64,000 nucleotides of DNA, taken from the NCBI RefSeq assembly GCF_002261215.1, contig NZ_NEVS01000004.1, forward strand, positions 3,906,001-3,970,000, given 5' to 3'. Below the pieces are notes generated by a model. That model did not search any database, was not told where the DNA came from, and was given only the letters and a program-made list of their open reading frames with translations. This DNA is from Bordetella genomosp. 11. Lineage in GTDB: Bacteria; Pseudomonadota; Gammaproteobacteria; Burkholderiales; Burkholderiaceae_B. Shown in pieces: positions 1-9,955 of the stretch. Made by a program: the position numbers and the translations under genes. Within the stretch, counting starts at the first letter, position 1; the number at the start of each line of letters is the position of its first letter.

Positions 1-40
1 TGTGCCCGGGTTGCATCTTCCGCACCCTGGCCTTGCCCGA

Positions 41-58
41 GTCCGGCCGCAGCCGGAC
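41..58 (-). terminator. Possible hairpin downstream of erpA
   Basis: A perfect 7-bp stem (GTCCGGC/GCCGGAC) with a CGCA loop lies 14-31 bases beyond the erpA stop codon. No T-run follows it on the minus strand, so it is at best a weak or factor-assisted terminator or an mRNA 3' end stabiliser. Bases 1-40 show nothing else I can support. Confidence 0.3.
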
Positions 59-71
59 ACCGCCGCGATCG

Positions 72-443
72 TCAGACCGAGAACGAGGAGCCGCAGCCAC
101 AGGTCGTGGTGGCGTTCGGGTTCCGGATGACGAATTGCGCGCCTTCCAGGTCTTCCTTGTAGTCGATTTCCGCACCGACCAGATACTGGAAGCTCATGGG
201 GTCGACGAGCAGCTGCACGCCTTCCTTGTCCAGCACGGTATCGTCTTCGTTGACGACTTCATCGAAGGTGAAGCCGTACTGGAAACCGGAGCATCCGCCG
301 CCCTGCACGAAGACGCGCAGTTTGAGTTCGGGATTGCCTTCGTCAATCAGCAGGTCCTTGACCTTGGCGGCCGCGGCATCGGTGAAAATCAGCGGCGTCG
401 GCGGGGCCGACTGCAGATCGACGGTTTCGGTTACTGCGTTCAT
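72..443 (-). CDS. erpA: Iron-sulfur cluster insertion protein ErpA (A-type carrier)
   Basis: A 123-residue A-type Fe-S carrier that passes assembled clusters to apo-enzymes in the cytoplasm. The family's three cluster-ligand cysteines are visible: one in the [11 protein letters not shown] segment and two in the C-terminal TTCGCGSSF segment. The start is the ATG at 441-443 because GGAG lies seven bases upstream and homologues begin near this Met; the frame is open for 28 more codons upstream, but those residues do not resemble the family. It is a single-gene unit with its own promoter (530-557). The length is normal for ErpA. Confidence is high for the family and somewhat lower for ErpA versus IscA/SufA, since no isc or suf genes are adjacent. 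Confidence 0.95.
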   Translation of the reverse strand: MNAVTETVDLQSAPPTPLIFTDAAAAKVKDLLIDEGNPELKLRVFVQGGGCSGFQYGFTFDEVVNEDDTVLDKEGVQLLVDPMSFQYLVGAEIDYKEDLEGAQFVIRNPNATTTCGCGSSFSV

Positions 444-529
444 TTGGTGACTCCTGCCCGATATGGGCGGGGCCCAGGCGGGCCCGATAAATTCGTGAAG
501 GGCGCAAAATCCCGCCCCGATTACCACCT

Positions 530-557
530 ACTATAGCGCAGCGCCCGGCCGATTCAA
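530..557 (-). promoter_or_regulatory. Candidate sigma-70 promoter of erpA
   Basis: On the minus strand TTGAAT (552-557) is followed after 16 bases by TATAGT (530-535), about 87 bases upstream of the erpA ATG. Both hexamers are close to the sigma-70 consensus. The -35 overlaps the last codons of the upstream membrane-protein gene, so erpA can be transcribed separately from it. Confidence 0.6.
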
Positions 558-1447
558 AATGCCACGGCAGCCTGTTGAGACGCCTGCACGGCGCCGTCCT
601 GGACCACCTCTACAGCGACTTCCGTCGGCGTGAAATCGGGCGGCAGCGCCAGGATGCCTTCGCTGCTTCGATACTGGTCTACTTCCAGCGGGACCAGCGC
701 GGACGCCGCGGCGACGGCGTTGGTGCCGTCCGGCGCCAACGCTTGGCCGCCGCCCGGAAGGGTCGTCCCACCGGCCTGCGCCGAGCTGCTTTTTCCCGGA
801 TCGGAAATCGCCGTGCCGGCATCCGGTGAAGACCCTGATGGCGGCATGGGCGCCCCGCTGGCGCGGTCCGGTTCCCCCGATGCGGTTTGGAGCGGTGCCA
901 AGGGCAGCCGGACTTCGACACCGTCCCGCAGCCCCGAGGCAACGAAGCGCAAGCTACCGACAAAAGGCGCCAAGCCAGGCCGCGCGCTGCGCATCAGCAG
1001 CACCCGGTAGCGCAGGCCGGCCGGTACCCGGGCAACCGAGACCGCGCGTATGGATAGCGTGCCCGCGGGTCCGGCCGGAAGCAACTGATCGTAGAAGGCC
1101 ACCCGGTCGCGCAATTCGCCCGCCTGGGCCTGCAATGCCGCCACGTTGTCTTCGAGCGTGCGGCGCGCGGCGCGCTCTACCGCCAGATCGGCATCGGAGG
1201 CGGCCAGCTGGCCACGCAGGCCCTGGACCTGTGCCTCGGCCTGCCCGGCACGCGCCTGCAGCGCCGCAAGGCGTTCCTGTGTTGTGGTGCCGTCCGTGCC
1301 GGCCGGCCGGAAGAGCATGGCCAGCCCAAGGACAATGCCGGCCAGGGCCACCAGCCCCAGCGCGCCTGCAACCACGCCCGCCCGGAAACTCCAGGACTGC
1401 CTGTCCTGTGCCGGCACGACGGGCGCGTCGGGCGGCTGGCGGTTCAT
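554..1447 (-). CDS. DUF6776-like single-pass membrane protein with coiled coil
   Basis: 297 residues from the ATG at 1445-1447, preceded by GGGGAAAC; the frame stays open upstream but without family-like residues. It has a cytoplasmic N-terminus, one strong hydrophobic segment at about residues 23-43, then an Ala/Gln/Arg-rich coiled coil (about 50-120) rich in heptad leucines, then a beta-rich domain. A Ser/Gly/Pro-rich linker (about 185-245) splits that domain from a short C-terminal part. I recognise the layout loosely from a betaproteobacterial family of unknown function (DUF6776); the assignment is from memory. It lies 40 bp after argC in the same direction and may share its transcript. 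No enzymatic motif is visible. A cell-envelope or scaffolding role is only a guess from the topology. Confidence 0.75.
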   Translation of the reverse strand: MNRQPPDAPVVPAQDRQSWSFRAGVVAGALGLVALAGIVLGLAMLFRPAGTDGTTTQERLAALQARAGQAEAQVQGLRGQLAASDADLAVERAARRTLEDNVAALQAQAGELRDRVAFYDQLLPAGPAGTLSIRAVSVARVPAGLRYRVLLMRSARPGLAPFVGSLRFVASGLRDGVEVRLPLAPLQTASGEPDRASGAPMPPSGSSPDAGTAISDPGKSSSAQAGGTTLPGGGQALAPDGTNAVAAASALVPLEVDQYRSSEGILALPPDFTPTEVAVEVVQDGAVQASQQAAVAF

Positions 1448-1487
1448 ATCGTTTCCCCGGGCAGGCCGCGAAGCCTTGGCGCAACCG

Positions 1488-2552
1488 TCAAGGCAGCACG
1501 GCCACCTGTCCCAGGCCGGCATCCTCGGACAGGCCGAACATGATGTTCATGTTCTGCACCGCCTGGCCCGCCGCGCCTTTCACCAGGTTATCCTGCACAA
1601 CCAGAACGACGAGCAGATCGCCGCCCTCTGGACGATGGAGCGCGATGCGCAAATCGTTGGAGGCTCGTACGGAACGCGTTTCCGGCAGGCTGCCGGCGGG
1701 CATGACGTCCACGAACGCTTCGTTCGCGTAGCGCTTTTCGTACAGGGCCTGGAAATCCGTGCCGCGGGCCTCCGGCAGGATGCGGGCGTAGAGGGTCGAG
1801 TACATCCCGCGAATCATGGGCACGAGGTGCGGGACGAAGGTCAGGCCCACCTTGCCGCCGGCCAGGCGTTCCAGCTGCTCCGAGATCTCGGGATGATGAC
1901 GATGGCCCGACACGCCATAGGCCTTGAAATTGTCGCTGGCTTCGGAGAAAAGCAGGCCGACCTCGGCCTTGCGGCCGGCCCCGGATACGCCGGACTTGCA
2001 GTCGGCGATCAAGGTCTGCGTATCGATCAGGCGCGCGCCGTTTTCCAGCAGGGGCGCCAGGCCCAGCGTTACCGTGGTGGGATAGCAGCCGGGGTTGCCC
2101 ACGACCCGCGCCTTGGCCACCCGCTGACGGTTGATTTCGGGAATTCCATAGACGGCTTCTTCTAGGATGGCCGGGCAGGAATGCGGCATCTTGTACCACT
2201 TCTCGAATACCGCCGTGTCCTGCAGGCGAAAGTCCGCCGCCAGGTCGATGATGCGCGTGCCGGCGTCCAGCAGGGACTGCGCCTGCGCCATTGCGACGCC
2301 ATGCGGCGTGGCGAAGAAAACGACGTCGCAATCCGTGAGCGGAGCCTTCTCCGGCGTGGAGAACGCCAGCTTCACGCGGCCGCGCAGGTTCGGAAACATG
2401 TCGGCGACCGGCATGCCGTCTTCCTTGCGGGATGTGATGGCGGTGAGCTCGGCGCTGGGATGCTGGGACAACAGACGCAGCAATTCGACGCCGGTATACC
2501 CCGTCCCGCCTACGATGCCGACCTTCACGCGTGCGCTGGATGCTTGTGCCAT
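1488..2552 (-). CDS. argC: N-acetyl-gamma-glutamyl-phosphate reductase ArgC
   Basis: Third step of arginine biosynthesis: NADPH-dependent reduction of N-acetylglutamyl phosphate to the semialdehyde in the cytoplasm. The 354-residue protein starts with the NADP-binding loop [18 protein letters not shown]. It has the catalytic cysteine in [15 protein letters not shown] and the family's conserved [15 protein letters not shown] and GHRHHPEI segments. The start is the ATG at 2550-2552, which gives the usual N-terminus; 30 additional in-frame codons upstream are not conserved-looking. rpsI and rplM lie upstream on the same strand, but the rpsI terminator (2713-2738) should isolate argC, as in other betaproteobacteria where these genes are neighbours. 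Confidence 0.97.
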   Translation of the reverse strand: MAQASSARVKVGIVGGTGYTGVELLRLLSQHPSAELTAITSRKEDGMPVADMFPNLRGRVKLAFSTPEKAPLTDCDVVFFATPHGVAMAQAQSLLDAGTRIIDLAADFRLQDTAVFEKWYKMPHSCPAILEEAVYGIPEINRQRVAKARVVGNPGCYPTTVTLGLAPLLENGARLIDTQTLIADCKSGVSGAGRKAEVGLLFSEASDNFKAYGVSGHRHHPEISEQLERLAGGKVGLTFVPHLVPMIRGMYSTLYARILPEARGTDFQALYEKRYANEAFVDVMPAGSLPETRSVRASNDLRIALHRPEGGDLLVVLVVQDNLVKGAAGQAVQNMNIMFGLSEDAGLGQVAVLP

Positions 2553-2712
2553 GGTTGCTGTTCCGAATGACTTGCTGGACCGAAAAACGAAGCTTTGATT
2601 GTATCGCTGCGCCATGCCCGAGCCTGGACCGAACCGCGGCACTCAGATGAGCCGGGATGTCCGGCGTGCGCATGGGCGCGGCCCCTGGGGCCCGCGCCAA
2701 CCCCACCAAAAC

Positions 2713-2738
2713 AAAAAGGCCGCTTGCGCGGCCTTTTT
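2713..2738 (-). terminator. Intrinsic terminator after rpsI
   Basis: An 11-bp perfect stem (AAAAAGGCCGC/GCGGCCTTTTT) with a TTGC loop; on the minus strand it is followed by TTTTTGTTTTGG. It sits 9 bases past the rpsI stop, so it ends the rplM-rpsI transcript. The A-run on the other side could also give weak termination from the plus strand. Confidence 0.9.
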
Positions 2739-2746
2739 GCTGGACA

Positions 2747-3139
2747 TTAACGCTTGCTGAACTGCTTGCGCCGACGTGCCTTGCGGAGGCCGACTTTCTT
2801 ACGTTCGACTTCACGCGCATCGCGCGTCACCAGGCCTGCCTGCGAGAGGGCGGGCTTGAGCGTGGCGTCGTAGTCGATCAGGGCGCGGGTGATACCGTGG
2901 CGGACGGCACCAGCCTGGCCGGATTCGCCGCCGCCATGGACGTTGACCTTGACGTCGAACGATTCCAGATGGCCGGTCAGTTCGAGCGGCTGACGCACGA
3001 CCATGCGGCCGGTTTCGCGCGCGAAGAACTCGTCGACGGGCTTGCCGTTGACGACGATCTTGCCCGTGCCTTTCTTGAGGAACACGCGGGCCACCGACGT
3101 CTTGCGGCGGCCGGTTCCGTAATTCCAGTTACCGATCAT
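2747..3139 (-). CDS. rpsI: 30S ribosomal protein S9
   Basis: 130 residues, the normal length for bacterial uS9. The N-terminal [19 protein letters not shown] and the basic C-terminal tail ending RRRKQFSKR are diagnostic; the tail reaches the P site of the 30S subunit near tRNA. It is the second gene of the rplM-rpsI pair, only 9 bp after rplM, the arrangement nearly universal in bacteria. An intrinsic terminator follows directly. Confidence 0.99.
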   Translation of the reverse strand: MIGNWNYGTGRRKTSVARVFLKKGTGKIVVNGKPVDEFFARETGRMVVRQPLELTGHLESFDVKVNVHGGGESGQAGAVRHGITRALIDYDATLKPALSQAGLVTRDAREVERKKVGLRKARRRKQFSKR

Positions 3140-3148
3140 GACGATTCC

Positions 3149-3577
3149 TTAGATTTCCAGCGGCTTGGGCTGCTGGGCGGTGTGCGGATGCTCGGCACCG
3201 GCGTACACCTTCAGTTTCTTGATCATGGCATAGCCGAGGGGACCCTTCGGCAGCATGCCCTTGACCGCCTTCTGGATGGCGCGGCCGGGAAAACGCTGCT
3301 GCATTTTCTCGAAGTTGGTCTCGCGGATGCCGCCCGGGTACGTGGTGTGGCGGAAGTACTTCTTGTCCTGCGACTTGTTCCCGGTAACGACGATGTCCGC
3401 CGCGTTGATGATGACGATGTAATCGCCCGTATCGACGTGAGGCGTGAATTCGGGTTTGTGCTTACCACGCAGACGGTGTGCGACTTCGCTGGCCACACGA
3501 CCGAGGACTTTGCCCTTCGCGTCGATCACAAACCACTCACGCTTGACTTCATGCGGCTTGGCCACAAAGGTCTTCAT
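3149..3577 (-). CDS. rplM: 50S ribosomal protein L13
   Basis: 142 residues beginning [11 protein letters not shown] at the ATG 3575-3577, with GGAAC just upstream; a nine-codon longer frame exists but lacks a ribosome binding site. Family landmarks: [18 protein letters not shown] near the N-terminus, the [18 protein letters not shown] core and [19 protein letters not shown]. uL13 is an early assembly protein of the large subunit. It heads the two-gene operon with rpsI; a candidate -10 element is at 3698-3703. Confidence 0.99.
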   Translation of the reverse strand: MKTFVAKPHEVKREWFVIDAKGKVLGRVASEVAHRLRGKHKPEFTPHVDTGDYIVIINAADIVVTGNKSQDKKYFRHTTYPGGIRETNFEKMQQRFPGRAIQKAVKGMLPKGPLGYAMIKKLKVYAGAEHPHTAQQPKPLEI

Positions 3578-3697
3578 GATGGTTCCTGAATTGAGTATGT
3601 TCATCCGGCCGGAATCGGCCGGGATGGCTTTCCTGTTACCCGTCCTGCCTAAGCGTTATCAGCCGCCCGTGCCGGTCGAAATAAGGGAAAGTCGTCG

Positions 3698-3703
3698 ATT
3701 CTA
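3698..3703 (-). promoter_or_regulatory. Candidate -10 element of the rplM-rpsI promoter
   Basis: On the minus strand TAGAAT stands about 120 bases upstream of the rplM ATG, in a short AT-richer patch. No good -35 lies at the expected distance. The roughly 120-base leader would leave room for regulation by a ribosomal protein, but I see no defined structure. Confidence 0.4.
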
Positions 3704-3888
3704 GCATGAAAACGCGCAAAGTTTGAGCGGCCGGCACCTGAGGGCCACCCCGGGGCCGCCCGGACCGCCGCCCCCCCCACATCACCCGGCAGCGGGGAAC
3801 ACGGGAGCCACAGGGGCCATGCTGTGGCGGCGGGCGGCCCGCCATGGACGGGCTGCCCTTCGCTGCCGCCCTGCTGTGCGGCCCCAGG
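3704..3888 (-). other. Intergenic region between livF and rplM, with a weak hairpin
   Basis: Together with the rplM leader this makes about 310 bases without a gene. It holds a run of eight C (3771-3778) and a 7-bp inverted repeat GCCACAG/CTGTGGC (3807-3828) that lies downstream of livF on the minus strand and has no T-run. It might be where the liv transcript ends. I see no small reading frame with a ribosome binding site. Confidence 0.35.
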
Positions 3889-4595
<707 letters not shown>

Positions 4596-4599
<4 letters not shown>

Positions 4600-5381
4600 G
4601 CGCTTACCTCCCGCGCGGCGTCTTCCTCGTCGTCGCGGCCCAGATAGGCTTCGATGACCTGCTCATTGGCGCGGATAACCTCCGGCGGACCGCTGGCGAT
4701 GATTTTGCCGAAGTTGAGCACGGCAATGGTTTCGCACAGGCCCATGACGAAGCGCATATCGTGTTCGATCATCAGGATGGTGTAGCCGCGGCGGCGGATG
4801 GCCTCGATTTCGTGCATCAGCTCGGCGCGCTCGCCGGTATTCATGCCGGCCACGGGCTCGTCCAGCAGGAGCAGGCGGGGTTCCGTGGCCAGCGCCCGCG
4901 CCAGTTCGAGGCGGCGCTGCTCGCCATAGGAAAGATTGTCGGCCAGGTCGTGCGCCTTGTGGTCCAGGCGCATCCAGGACAGCAATTCCAGGGCGCGCTC
5001 GCGCGCCCTGGCCTCGTGGCGACGGAAGCCGGGCAGGCTGAAAAGCATGCCCGCCACCCCGTAGTGCATATGGCGATAGGCGCCGACGACCACGTTTTCC
5101 AGCAGCGTCATTTCCTTGAACAGGCGTATGTTCTGGAACGTCCGCGCGATGCCGGCGCGCGTGATCTGGTGCGGCGCCATGCCGACCAGGCTCTGGCCGG
5201 CGAAGCGGGCCTGGCCGCCGCTGGGGCGCAGCAGGCCGGTGATGATGTTGAACACCGTCGTCTTGCCGGCGCCGTTGGGGCCGATCAGTCCGAAGATGGC
5301 GCCCTCGGGCACTTGCAGGTTGACGTCCTGCAACACATGCAGGCCGCCGAATCGCATGGAGATGGAAGCGAGTTCAAGCAT
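4596..5381 (-). CDS. livG: Branched-chain amino acid type ABC transporter ATPase LivG
   Basis: 261 residues. Walker A GPNGAGKTT, signature LSYGEQRRLELARAL, Walker B LLLLDEPVAGMN, and the LivG-type C-terminal extension ending in FGKIIASGPPEVIR and EAYLG. It pairs with LivF under the two permeases. The start overlaps the end of livM by eight bases and its stop overlaps livF, so the operon is tightly packed. Confidence 0.94.
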
Positions 5382-6246
5382 GGCGCCTGGCCCCCCTGCG
5401 CGTCCAGCGCGCGAAACGTACGGGATCCCAGATGCCTTGCGGCAGGAATAACACGATCAGCACAAGAATCAATCCGTTGGCGACCAGCCGGAAATCGCTA
5501 AAACCGCGCAACACTTCCGGCAACAGGGTGATGATGGAGCTGCCCAGCACCGGGCCGGCAAGGCCGCCGATGCCGCCCAGTATGGCCATCGTCAGGATTT
5601 CCACACCGCGATCGAAGCCGTATTCGCCCGGCCCGATGAAAAAGGTCAGATGGGCGTTCAACGCGCCGGCCAGGCCGGCGATCGCGCCGCCCATGATGAA
5701 AGCAAGCATCTTGTTGGCGCGCACGTTGATGCCCATCAGCCCGGCCGCGGTCTCGTCGCCCCGGATGGCATCGAAGGCACGACCCACCTTCGAGGCCCGT
5801 ACCCGCCACAGCAGAAGCAATACGACCACGACGGCCACCAGCACGTGCCACCATTGCGTGGATTGCGGAATGCCGTTCAGCCCCAGCGCGCCGCCGGTAA
5901 GCGATTCCGTATTGAGCACCGCCACGCGCACCACCTCGCCGAAGCCGAGCGTGGCCATGGCCAGGTACACGCCCGACAGCCGTATCGTCGGCAACCCGAT
6001 CAGGGCCGCGACCAGGGCGGGCGCCGCCATTCCGCCGGCCAGGGCCACGCCGAATGGCATGCCGTAATTCATCGTCAGGATGGCGGCCGTGTAGGCGCCG
6101 ATGCCCATGAAGGCGGCATTGGCCATGGCCAGCATGCCGCAGGCCAGCGTCAGCCAGATCGACAATGCCAACAGGGCGTTGGTGCCCAGCGTCAGCACCA
6201 CATTGCCGTAGATGGCCCAGAAACTATCGAATGCAGTCATGATCAA
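5374..6246 (-). CDS. livM: Branched-chain amino acid type ABC transporter permease LivM
   Basis: 290 residues with about eight to nine hydrophobic segments in the inner membrane. Family markers are WLTLACGMLAMANAAFMGIG near the N-terminus, ATLGFGEVVRVAVLNTESLTGG in the middle and the coupling region VRASKVGRAFDAIRGDETAA, which contacts the ATPases. The ATG at codon 3 (MTAFDSF) is an equally possible start. It abuts livH without a gap. Confidence 0.93.
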   Translation of the reverse strand: MIMTAFDSFWAIYGNVVLTLGTNALLALSIWLTLACGMLAMANAAFMGIGAYTAAILTMNYGMPFGVALAGGMAAPALVAALIGLPTIRLSGVYLAMATLGFGEVVRVAVLNTESLTGGALGLNGIPQSTQWWHVLVAVVVVLLLLWRVRASKVGRAFDAIRGDETAAGLMGINVRANKMLAFIMGGAIAGLAGALNAHLTFFIGPGEYGFDRGVEILTMAILGGIGGLAGPVLGSSIITLLPEVLRGFSDFRLVANGLILVLIVLFLPQGIWDPVRFARWTRRGARRHA

Positions 6247-7128
6247 TCAGGCCTTGCGTTGCACCACTTTGCCGAATAGGCCCTGGGGGCGCACCAGCAG
6301 GATCAGGAAGAGCAGGCCGAAGGCCACGGCATCGCGCATGGTCGAGCCGATGTACGCGACGGACAGCACTTCGGCGAAGCCCAGGAACAGGCCGCCCAGC
6401 ATGGCGCCGCGGATATCGCCCATGCCGCCCAGGATGATGACGGCAATGCCCTTGTGCAGCATGGGCTGCCCCATCAGGGGGTAGAGCGCATTGGAATACA
6501 GGCCGATCAGCAGGCCGGCGACACCGCCCAGGCCGCCGGCCAGGAAGGAAGTGAGCAGGAACAATTGCTCGACATTGATGCCCAGCAGCCAGGCGGCCTT
6601 GGGCGATTCGGCGATCGCCCGCAGCGCGCGCCCGAACTGCGTGCGGCGCATGACCAGCATCAGCACCGCCATCAGGGCGAAGGACAGGAAGATAATCGCC
6701 AGCTCGATCGCCGTGACGTGTATCCCCGCGATCACCATCGAGCCGTCGGGCACCACGCCCGGCGGAAAGCGCAGGTTATTGGCGCCGTAGATGCCCTGGA
6801 TGCCGTTGTTCAGGACGATGCCCACGCCGATGGTGGCAATCATGGGTATCAGATGGGGCGCGTTGCGGCGCCGCAGCGGCTTCAGGACCAGCCAGTCGAT
6901 CAGGGCGCCCAGCGCGCCGGCGACGACGAAAGTCAGGATCAGCGAGATCCATAGCGGAATGCCCAGCCTGGTGATGATGGACAGGGCCGCGTAGGCACCG
7001 ACCATGAAGACCGCGCCGTGCGCCAGATTGATAATGCCCAGCACACCGAAGACCAGCGTGAAGCCCAGGGCGAACAGGGCGTACACGCAGCCCAGGGATA
7101 GGGCATTGACGAATTGTTGTTCCAACAT
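6247..7128 (-). CDS. livH: Branched-chain amino acid type ABC transporter permease LivH
   Basis: 293 residues, polytopic inner-membrane protein. The N-terminal ALSLGCVYALFALGFTLVFG and INLAHGAVFMVGAY are characteristic of LivH, as is the coupling motif RTQFGRALRAIAESPKAAWL. It begins the permease/ATPase part of the operon, 94 bp after the binding-protein gene; a strong inverted repeat (7150-7188) sits in that gap. Confidence 0.94.
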   Translation of the reverse strand: MLEQQFVNALSLGCVYALFALGFTLVFGVLGIINLAHGAVFMVGAYAALSIITRLGIPLWISLILTFVVAGALGALIDWLVLKPLRRRNAPHLIPMIATIGVGIVLNNGIQGIYGANNLRFPPGVVPDGSMVIAGIHVTAIELAIIFLSFALMAVLMLVMRRTQFGRALRAIAESPKAAWLLGINVEQLFLLTSFLAGGLGGVAGLLIGLYSNALYPLMGQPMLHKGIAVIILGGMGDIRGAMLGGLFLGFAEVLSVAYIGSTMRDAVAFGLLFLILLVRPQGLFGKVVQRKA

Positions 7129-7149
7129 ACCGGGACATCCGAATCGAAA

Positions 7150-7188
7150 ACGCCTTGCGAACCGCGGCAGGCGCAGCCCGCAAGGCGT
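7150..7188 (-). other. Intercistronic hairpin between the receptor gene and livH
   Basis: Perfect 10-bp arms ACGCCTTGCG (7150-7159) and CGCAAGGCGT (7179-7188) enclose a 19-base GC-rich loop. No T-run follows, so it is not a standard terminator. Such hairpins after binding-protein genes commonly protect the upstream message and let the receptor be made in excess over the permeases; that role is inferred. Confidence 0.6.
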
Positions 7189-7222
7189 CGGAGGCGGCGG
7201 GAGCCGCGCTCGCTCGCAGGGG

Positions 7223-8374
7223 TTACTTCTCTATGACGTACTTGCCGTTTTCCGTCTTGCTGATGATCGGCGCCTGTTCGGCGTCGTAGCCGGCAGGCTT
7301 GCCGGCACGATCCTTGGCCTGACGGAATTTGAACGCGCCGGTGGCGCCGGTCCATTGGACGGCGGGCAGCGCGTCGCGCAGGGCGGCGCGGTCGGCTGCC
7401 AGGTCGCCCTTGAGCTGCACCTTCTTCAGCGCCTGCGCGACGATGTACATGGCGTCATAGGCCTGCGCGGAGAATTGGTCCGGCGCGATCTTGTACTTGG
7501 CCTTGTAGGCGTCGATGAACTTGGTGTTTTCCGGCGTCTTGTTCTCGATGGACCACGGGCTGCCGATCCACAGGTTGTTGGACGCAGCGCCGGGCGCCAG
7601 TTCGAAGATCTTCACGGAATTCATGCCGTTGCCGCCGATGACGGGCACATTCAGCCCCAGCTGGCGAGCCTGCACCATGATGGGACCGCCTTCGGCCAGC
7701 AGGGCCGACAGGACGATGGCATCCGGATTCGTGCCCTTGATCTTGGTCAGCTGCGCCTTGAAATCGACGTCGCCCTTGGCGAAGGTTTCCGTGGTGGTGA
7801 CCGGGATCTTCAGGTCTTCCAGCGCCTTCTTGAAGTTGTCGTAGCCGCTCTTGGTAAAGACATCGTCGTTGCCATAGAGGACGGCGACGTTCTTCAGGCC
7901 CACCTTGTTCTTCACGGTGGTCAGTGTGGCCGGCAGCACGTCCGCTTCGGTCACGGAATTGCGGAAGATGTAGTTGCCGATGGACGTAATGCCGTCCGCG
8001 GTGTTCGACGTACCGAAGGCCACGGTCTTGGCGGCCTGGGCGATGGGGTCGGCGGCCTGCGCGGAATTCGACAGCGTGGGGCCGAAGGTCATCAGGACCT
8101 TGTCCTGGAAGATCAGTTTCTTGAAGACGTTGATGGCTTCTTCTTTCTTGCCTTGCTCGTCTTCGATCACCAGGGCGATCTTGTTGCCGTTGATGCCGCC
8201 CGCGGCGTTGATTTCGTCCGCGGCCAGTTGGAAGCCGTTGCGGATGGAGATGCCGTACTGGGCGGCACCGCCGGACAAGGCTTCGGCCATGCCCAGCTTG
8301 ATGTCGGCCGCATGCGCGGCGGGCAGGAAGGCGCTGGCCACCACGGCAGCCAGCAGTTGGTATGTCGTCTTCAT
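7223..8374 (-). CDS. LivJ/LivK-type periplasmic amino acid binding protein
   Basis: 383 residues from the ATG at 8372-8374; the frame is open further upstream but the signal peptide starts here. Residues 1-22 are a Sec signal (MKTTYQLLAAVVASAFLPAA, cleavage after AHA). The mature protein has the type I periplasmic fold markers IKLGMAEALSGGAAQYG, NGFQLAADEINAAGGINGNK and VAVLYGNDDVFTKSGYDNFK. It is the receptor of the adjacent Liv system and the first gene of the operon. Ligand choice cannot be read from the sequence; a branched-chain amino acid or a related amide is the default. A 12-bp hairpin lies in its leader at 8438-8464. Confidence 0.92.
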   Translation of the reverse strand: MKTTYQLLAAVVASAFLPAAHAADIKLGMAEALSGGAAQYGISIRNGFQLAADEINAAGGINGNKIALVIEDEQGKKEEAINVFKKLIFQDKVLMTFGPTLSNSAQAADPIAQAAKTVAFGTSNTADGITSIGNYIFRNSVTEADVLPATLTTVKNKVGLKNVAVLYGNDDVFTKSGYDNFKKALEDLKIPVTTTETFAKGDVDFKAQLTKIKGTNPDAIVLSALLAEGGPIMVQARQLGLNVPVIGGNGMNSVKIFELAPGAASNNLWIGSPWSIENKTPENTKFIDAYKAKYKIAPDQFSAQAYDAMYIVAQALKKVQLKGDLAADRAALRDALPAVQWTGATGAFKFRQAKDRAGKPAGYDAEQAPIISKTENGKYVIEK

Positions 8375-8437
8375 GGGAAGGCCTCTCTCACGGGCGTTAT
8401 ATATGTGCGCGAGGGTCTGCGCCTCGCTGATGAGCAG

Positions 8438-8464
8438 GCCCACGCCGGCAGGGCCGGCGTGGGC
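8438..8464 (-). other. Strong hairpin between pmbA and the liv receptor gene
   Basis: GCCCACGCCGGC (8438-8449) pairs perfectly over 12 bp with 8453-8464 around an AGG loop. It lies 64 bases before the receptor ATG and about 130 bases after the pmbA stop. There is no T-run on the minus strand, so it is either a factor-assisted end for pmbA or a structured leader of the liv operon. An AT-richer stretch at 8474-8500 upstream of it probably holds the liv promoter, but I could not pair hexamers convincingly. Confidence 0.5.
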
Positions 8465-8590
8465 AAGTCCGCCATTATTACTCGAATTGCGTTATTTGTT
8501 GCGGGTTGCAACCCCGAGACGGCCCCAAACCCGCGCAAGCGCGACGTTTTCGCCGCATCGCCGGCCGGGGAAAGGCGCGGGGCCTGCGTA

Positions 8591-9955
8591 TTATTCCCCG
8601 GCGATGGCCATTTGCTCGATCAGGATAGACCCGGTGGATTTCGTACCGCGGGCAATGGTGTCCGCGCCCACCGCGACGATTTGCCGGAACATGTCCTGCA
8701 GATTGCCGGCGATCGTGACTTCCTGCACCGCATGCTGGATCTCGCCGTTTTCGACCCAGTAGCCGAAGGCGCCGCGCGAATAATCGCCGGTCACATAGTT
8801 CACGCCCTGGCCGATCAGCTCCGTCACCATAAAACCGGTGCCCATCTTGCGCAGCATGGCGGGCAGGTCGTCCGACGGCTGGGTCAGGCGCGAGCGCAGC
8901 GTGAGGTTGTGCGATCCGCCGGCGTTGCCGGTGCTTCGCATGCCCAGCTTGCGGGCGGTGTAGGTCGACAGGAAATAGCCCTGCAGCACCCCTGCCGTCA
9001 CCACGTTGCGGGCCTGCGTAATGACGCCTTCGTCGTCGAAGGGCGAACTGCCCATGGCCCCCGGGACATGGGGGTCCTCGGCGATATCGATGTGATCGGC
9101 GAAGATGGATTTGCCCAGGCTATCGAGCAGGAAGCTGGCCTTGCGGTACAGCGCGCCGCCGTTGACCGCCTGCGTCAGCGCCCCCAGCAGCCCCAGCGCC
9201 AGCGGCGCTTCGAACAGCACGGGGAATTTCCCGGTGCGGATGCGGCGGGCCGACAGGCGCGACAGGGCCCGTTCGGCCGCGTAGCGCCCGACCGCTTCCG
9301 GCTCGGCCAGATTGGCGGCATTGCGTTCGCTGCTGTACCAGTAATCGCGCTGCATGCCATTGCCGCGCCCGGCGATCGGCGCCACCGAAAGGCTGTGGCG
9401 CGAATAGGGATAGCCCCCCAGGAAGCCACGGGTGTTGCCCATCACGAACTGGCCTTCGAAGGTGCCGATGGAGGCGCCTTCCGTGTTCGTGATGCGGGCG
9501 TCGACGGCGCGGGCCGCGCGTTCGGCGCGCAGGGCGAGTTCCGCGGCCTCTTCCGTGCCGATGACCCAGGGATAGTGCAGGGCCAGGTCCGGATAGTCGC
9601 GGGCCAGCATATCGGCGTCCGGCAGCCCCGCCGCGGGGTCCTCCGCCGTATGGCTGGCGATGTGCCAGGCGGCTTCCACGGTTTCGCGCAGCGCCGCCTC
9701 GGAGAAATCGGAGGTGGATGCCGAACCGCGCCGCTTGCCGGCGTAGACCGTTACGTCCAGGGAACGGTCGCGCGTCTGCTCTACCGTTTCGATATCGTTC
9801 TTGCGCACCGATACCGAGAGCCCCAGGCTTTCGGAGACTTCGGCGACGGCGTCGCTGGCGCCGACCTTGCGCGCGTGGGCGAGGACGCTCTGGACCAGTT
9901 CGCTGAATCGCGCCTGGTTTTCGGCGACCGGCAGGGAAGAAGAATAGGTGACCAT
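8591..9955 (-). CDS. pmbA: TldE/PmbA family protease-associated protein
   Basis: 454 residues, close to the 450 of E. coli PmbA (TldE). With TldD it forms a heterodimeric metalloprotease that trims unfolded peptides and matures some microcins; TldE itself lacks the zinc site. Family segments seen: VSVRKNDIETVEQTRDRSL, GKRRGSASTSDFSEAAL, and the C-terminal GYFLSTYTARKLGMRSTGNA and YSRGAFGYWVENGEIQ. The start is taken at the ATG 9953-9955, giving MVTYSSSLP; an ATG at 9985 and a TTG at 9991 are possible but longer than homologues. It is divergent from darP with only 60 bp between, a pairing conserved in proteobacteria. A TATGAT-like hexamer (9981-9986, minus strand) may serve its promoter. Confidence 0.93.
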   Translation of the reverse strand: MVTYSSSLPVAENQARFSELVQSVLAHARKVGASDAVAEVSESLGLSVSVRKNDIETVEQTRDRSLDVTVYAGKRRGSASTSDFSEAALRETVEAAWHIASHTAEDPAAGLPDADMLARDYPDLALHYPWVIGTEEAAELALRAERAARAVDARITNTEGASIGTFEGQFVMGNTRGFLGGYPYSRHSLSVAPIAGRGNGMQRDYWYSSERNAANLAEPEAVGRYAAERALSRLSARRIRTGKFPVLFEAPLALGLLGALTQAVNGGALYRKASFLLDSLGKSIFADHIDIAEDPHVPGAMGSSPFDDEGVITQARNVVTAGVLQGYFLSTYTARKLGMRSTGNAGGSHNLTLRSRLTQPSDDLPAMLRKMGTGFMVTELIGQGVNYVTGDYSRGAFGYWVENGEIQHAVQEVTIAGNLQDMFRQIVAVGADTIARGTKSTGSILIEQMAIAGE

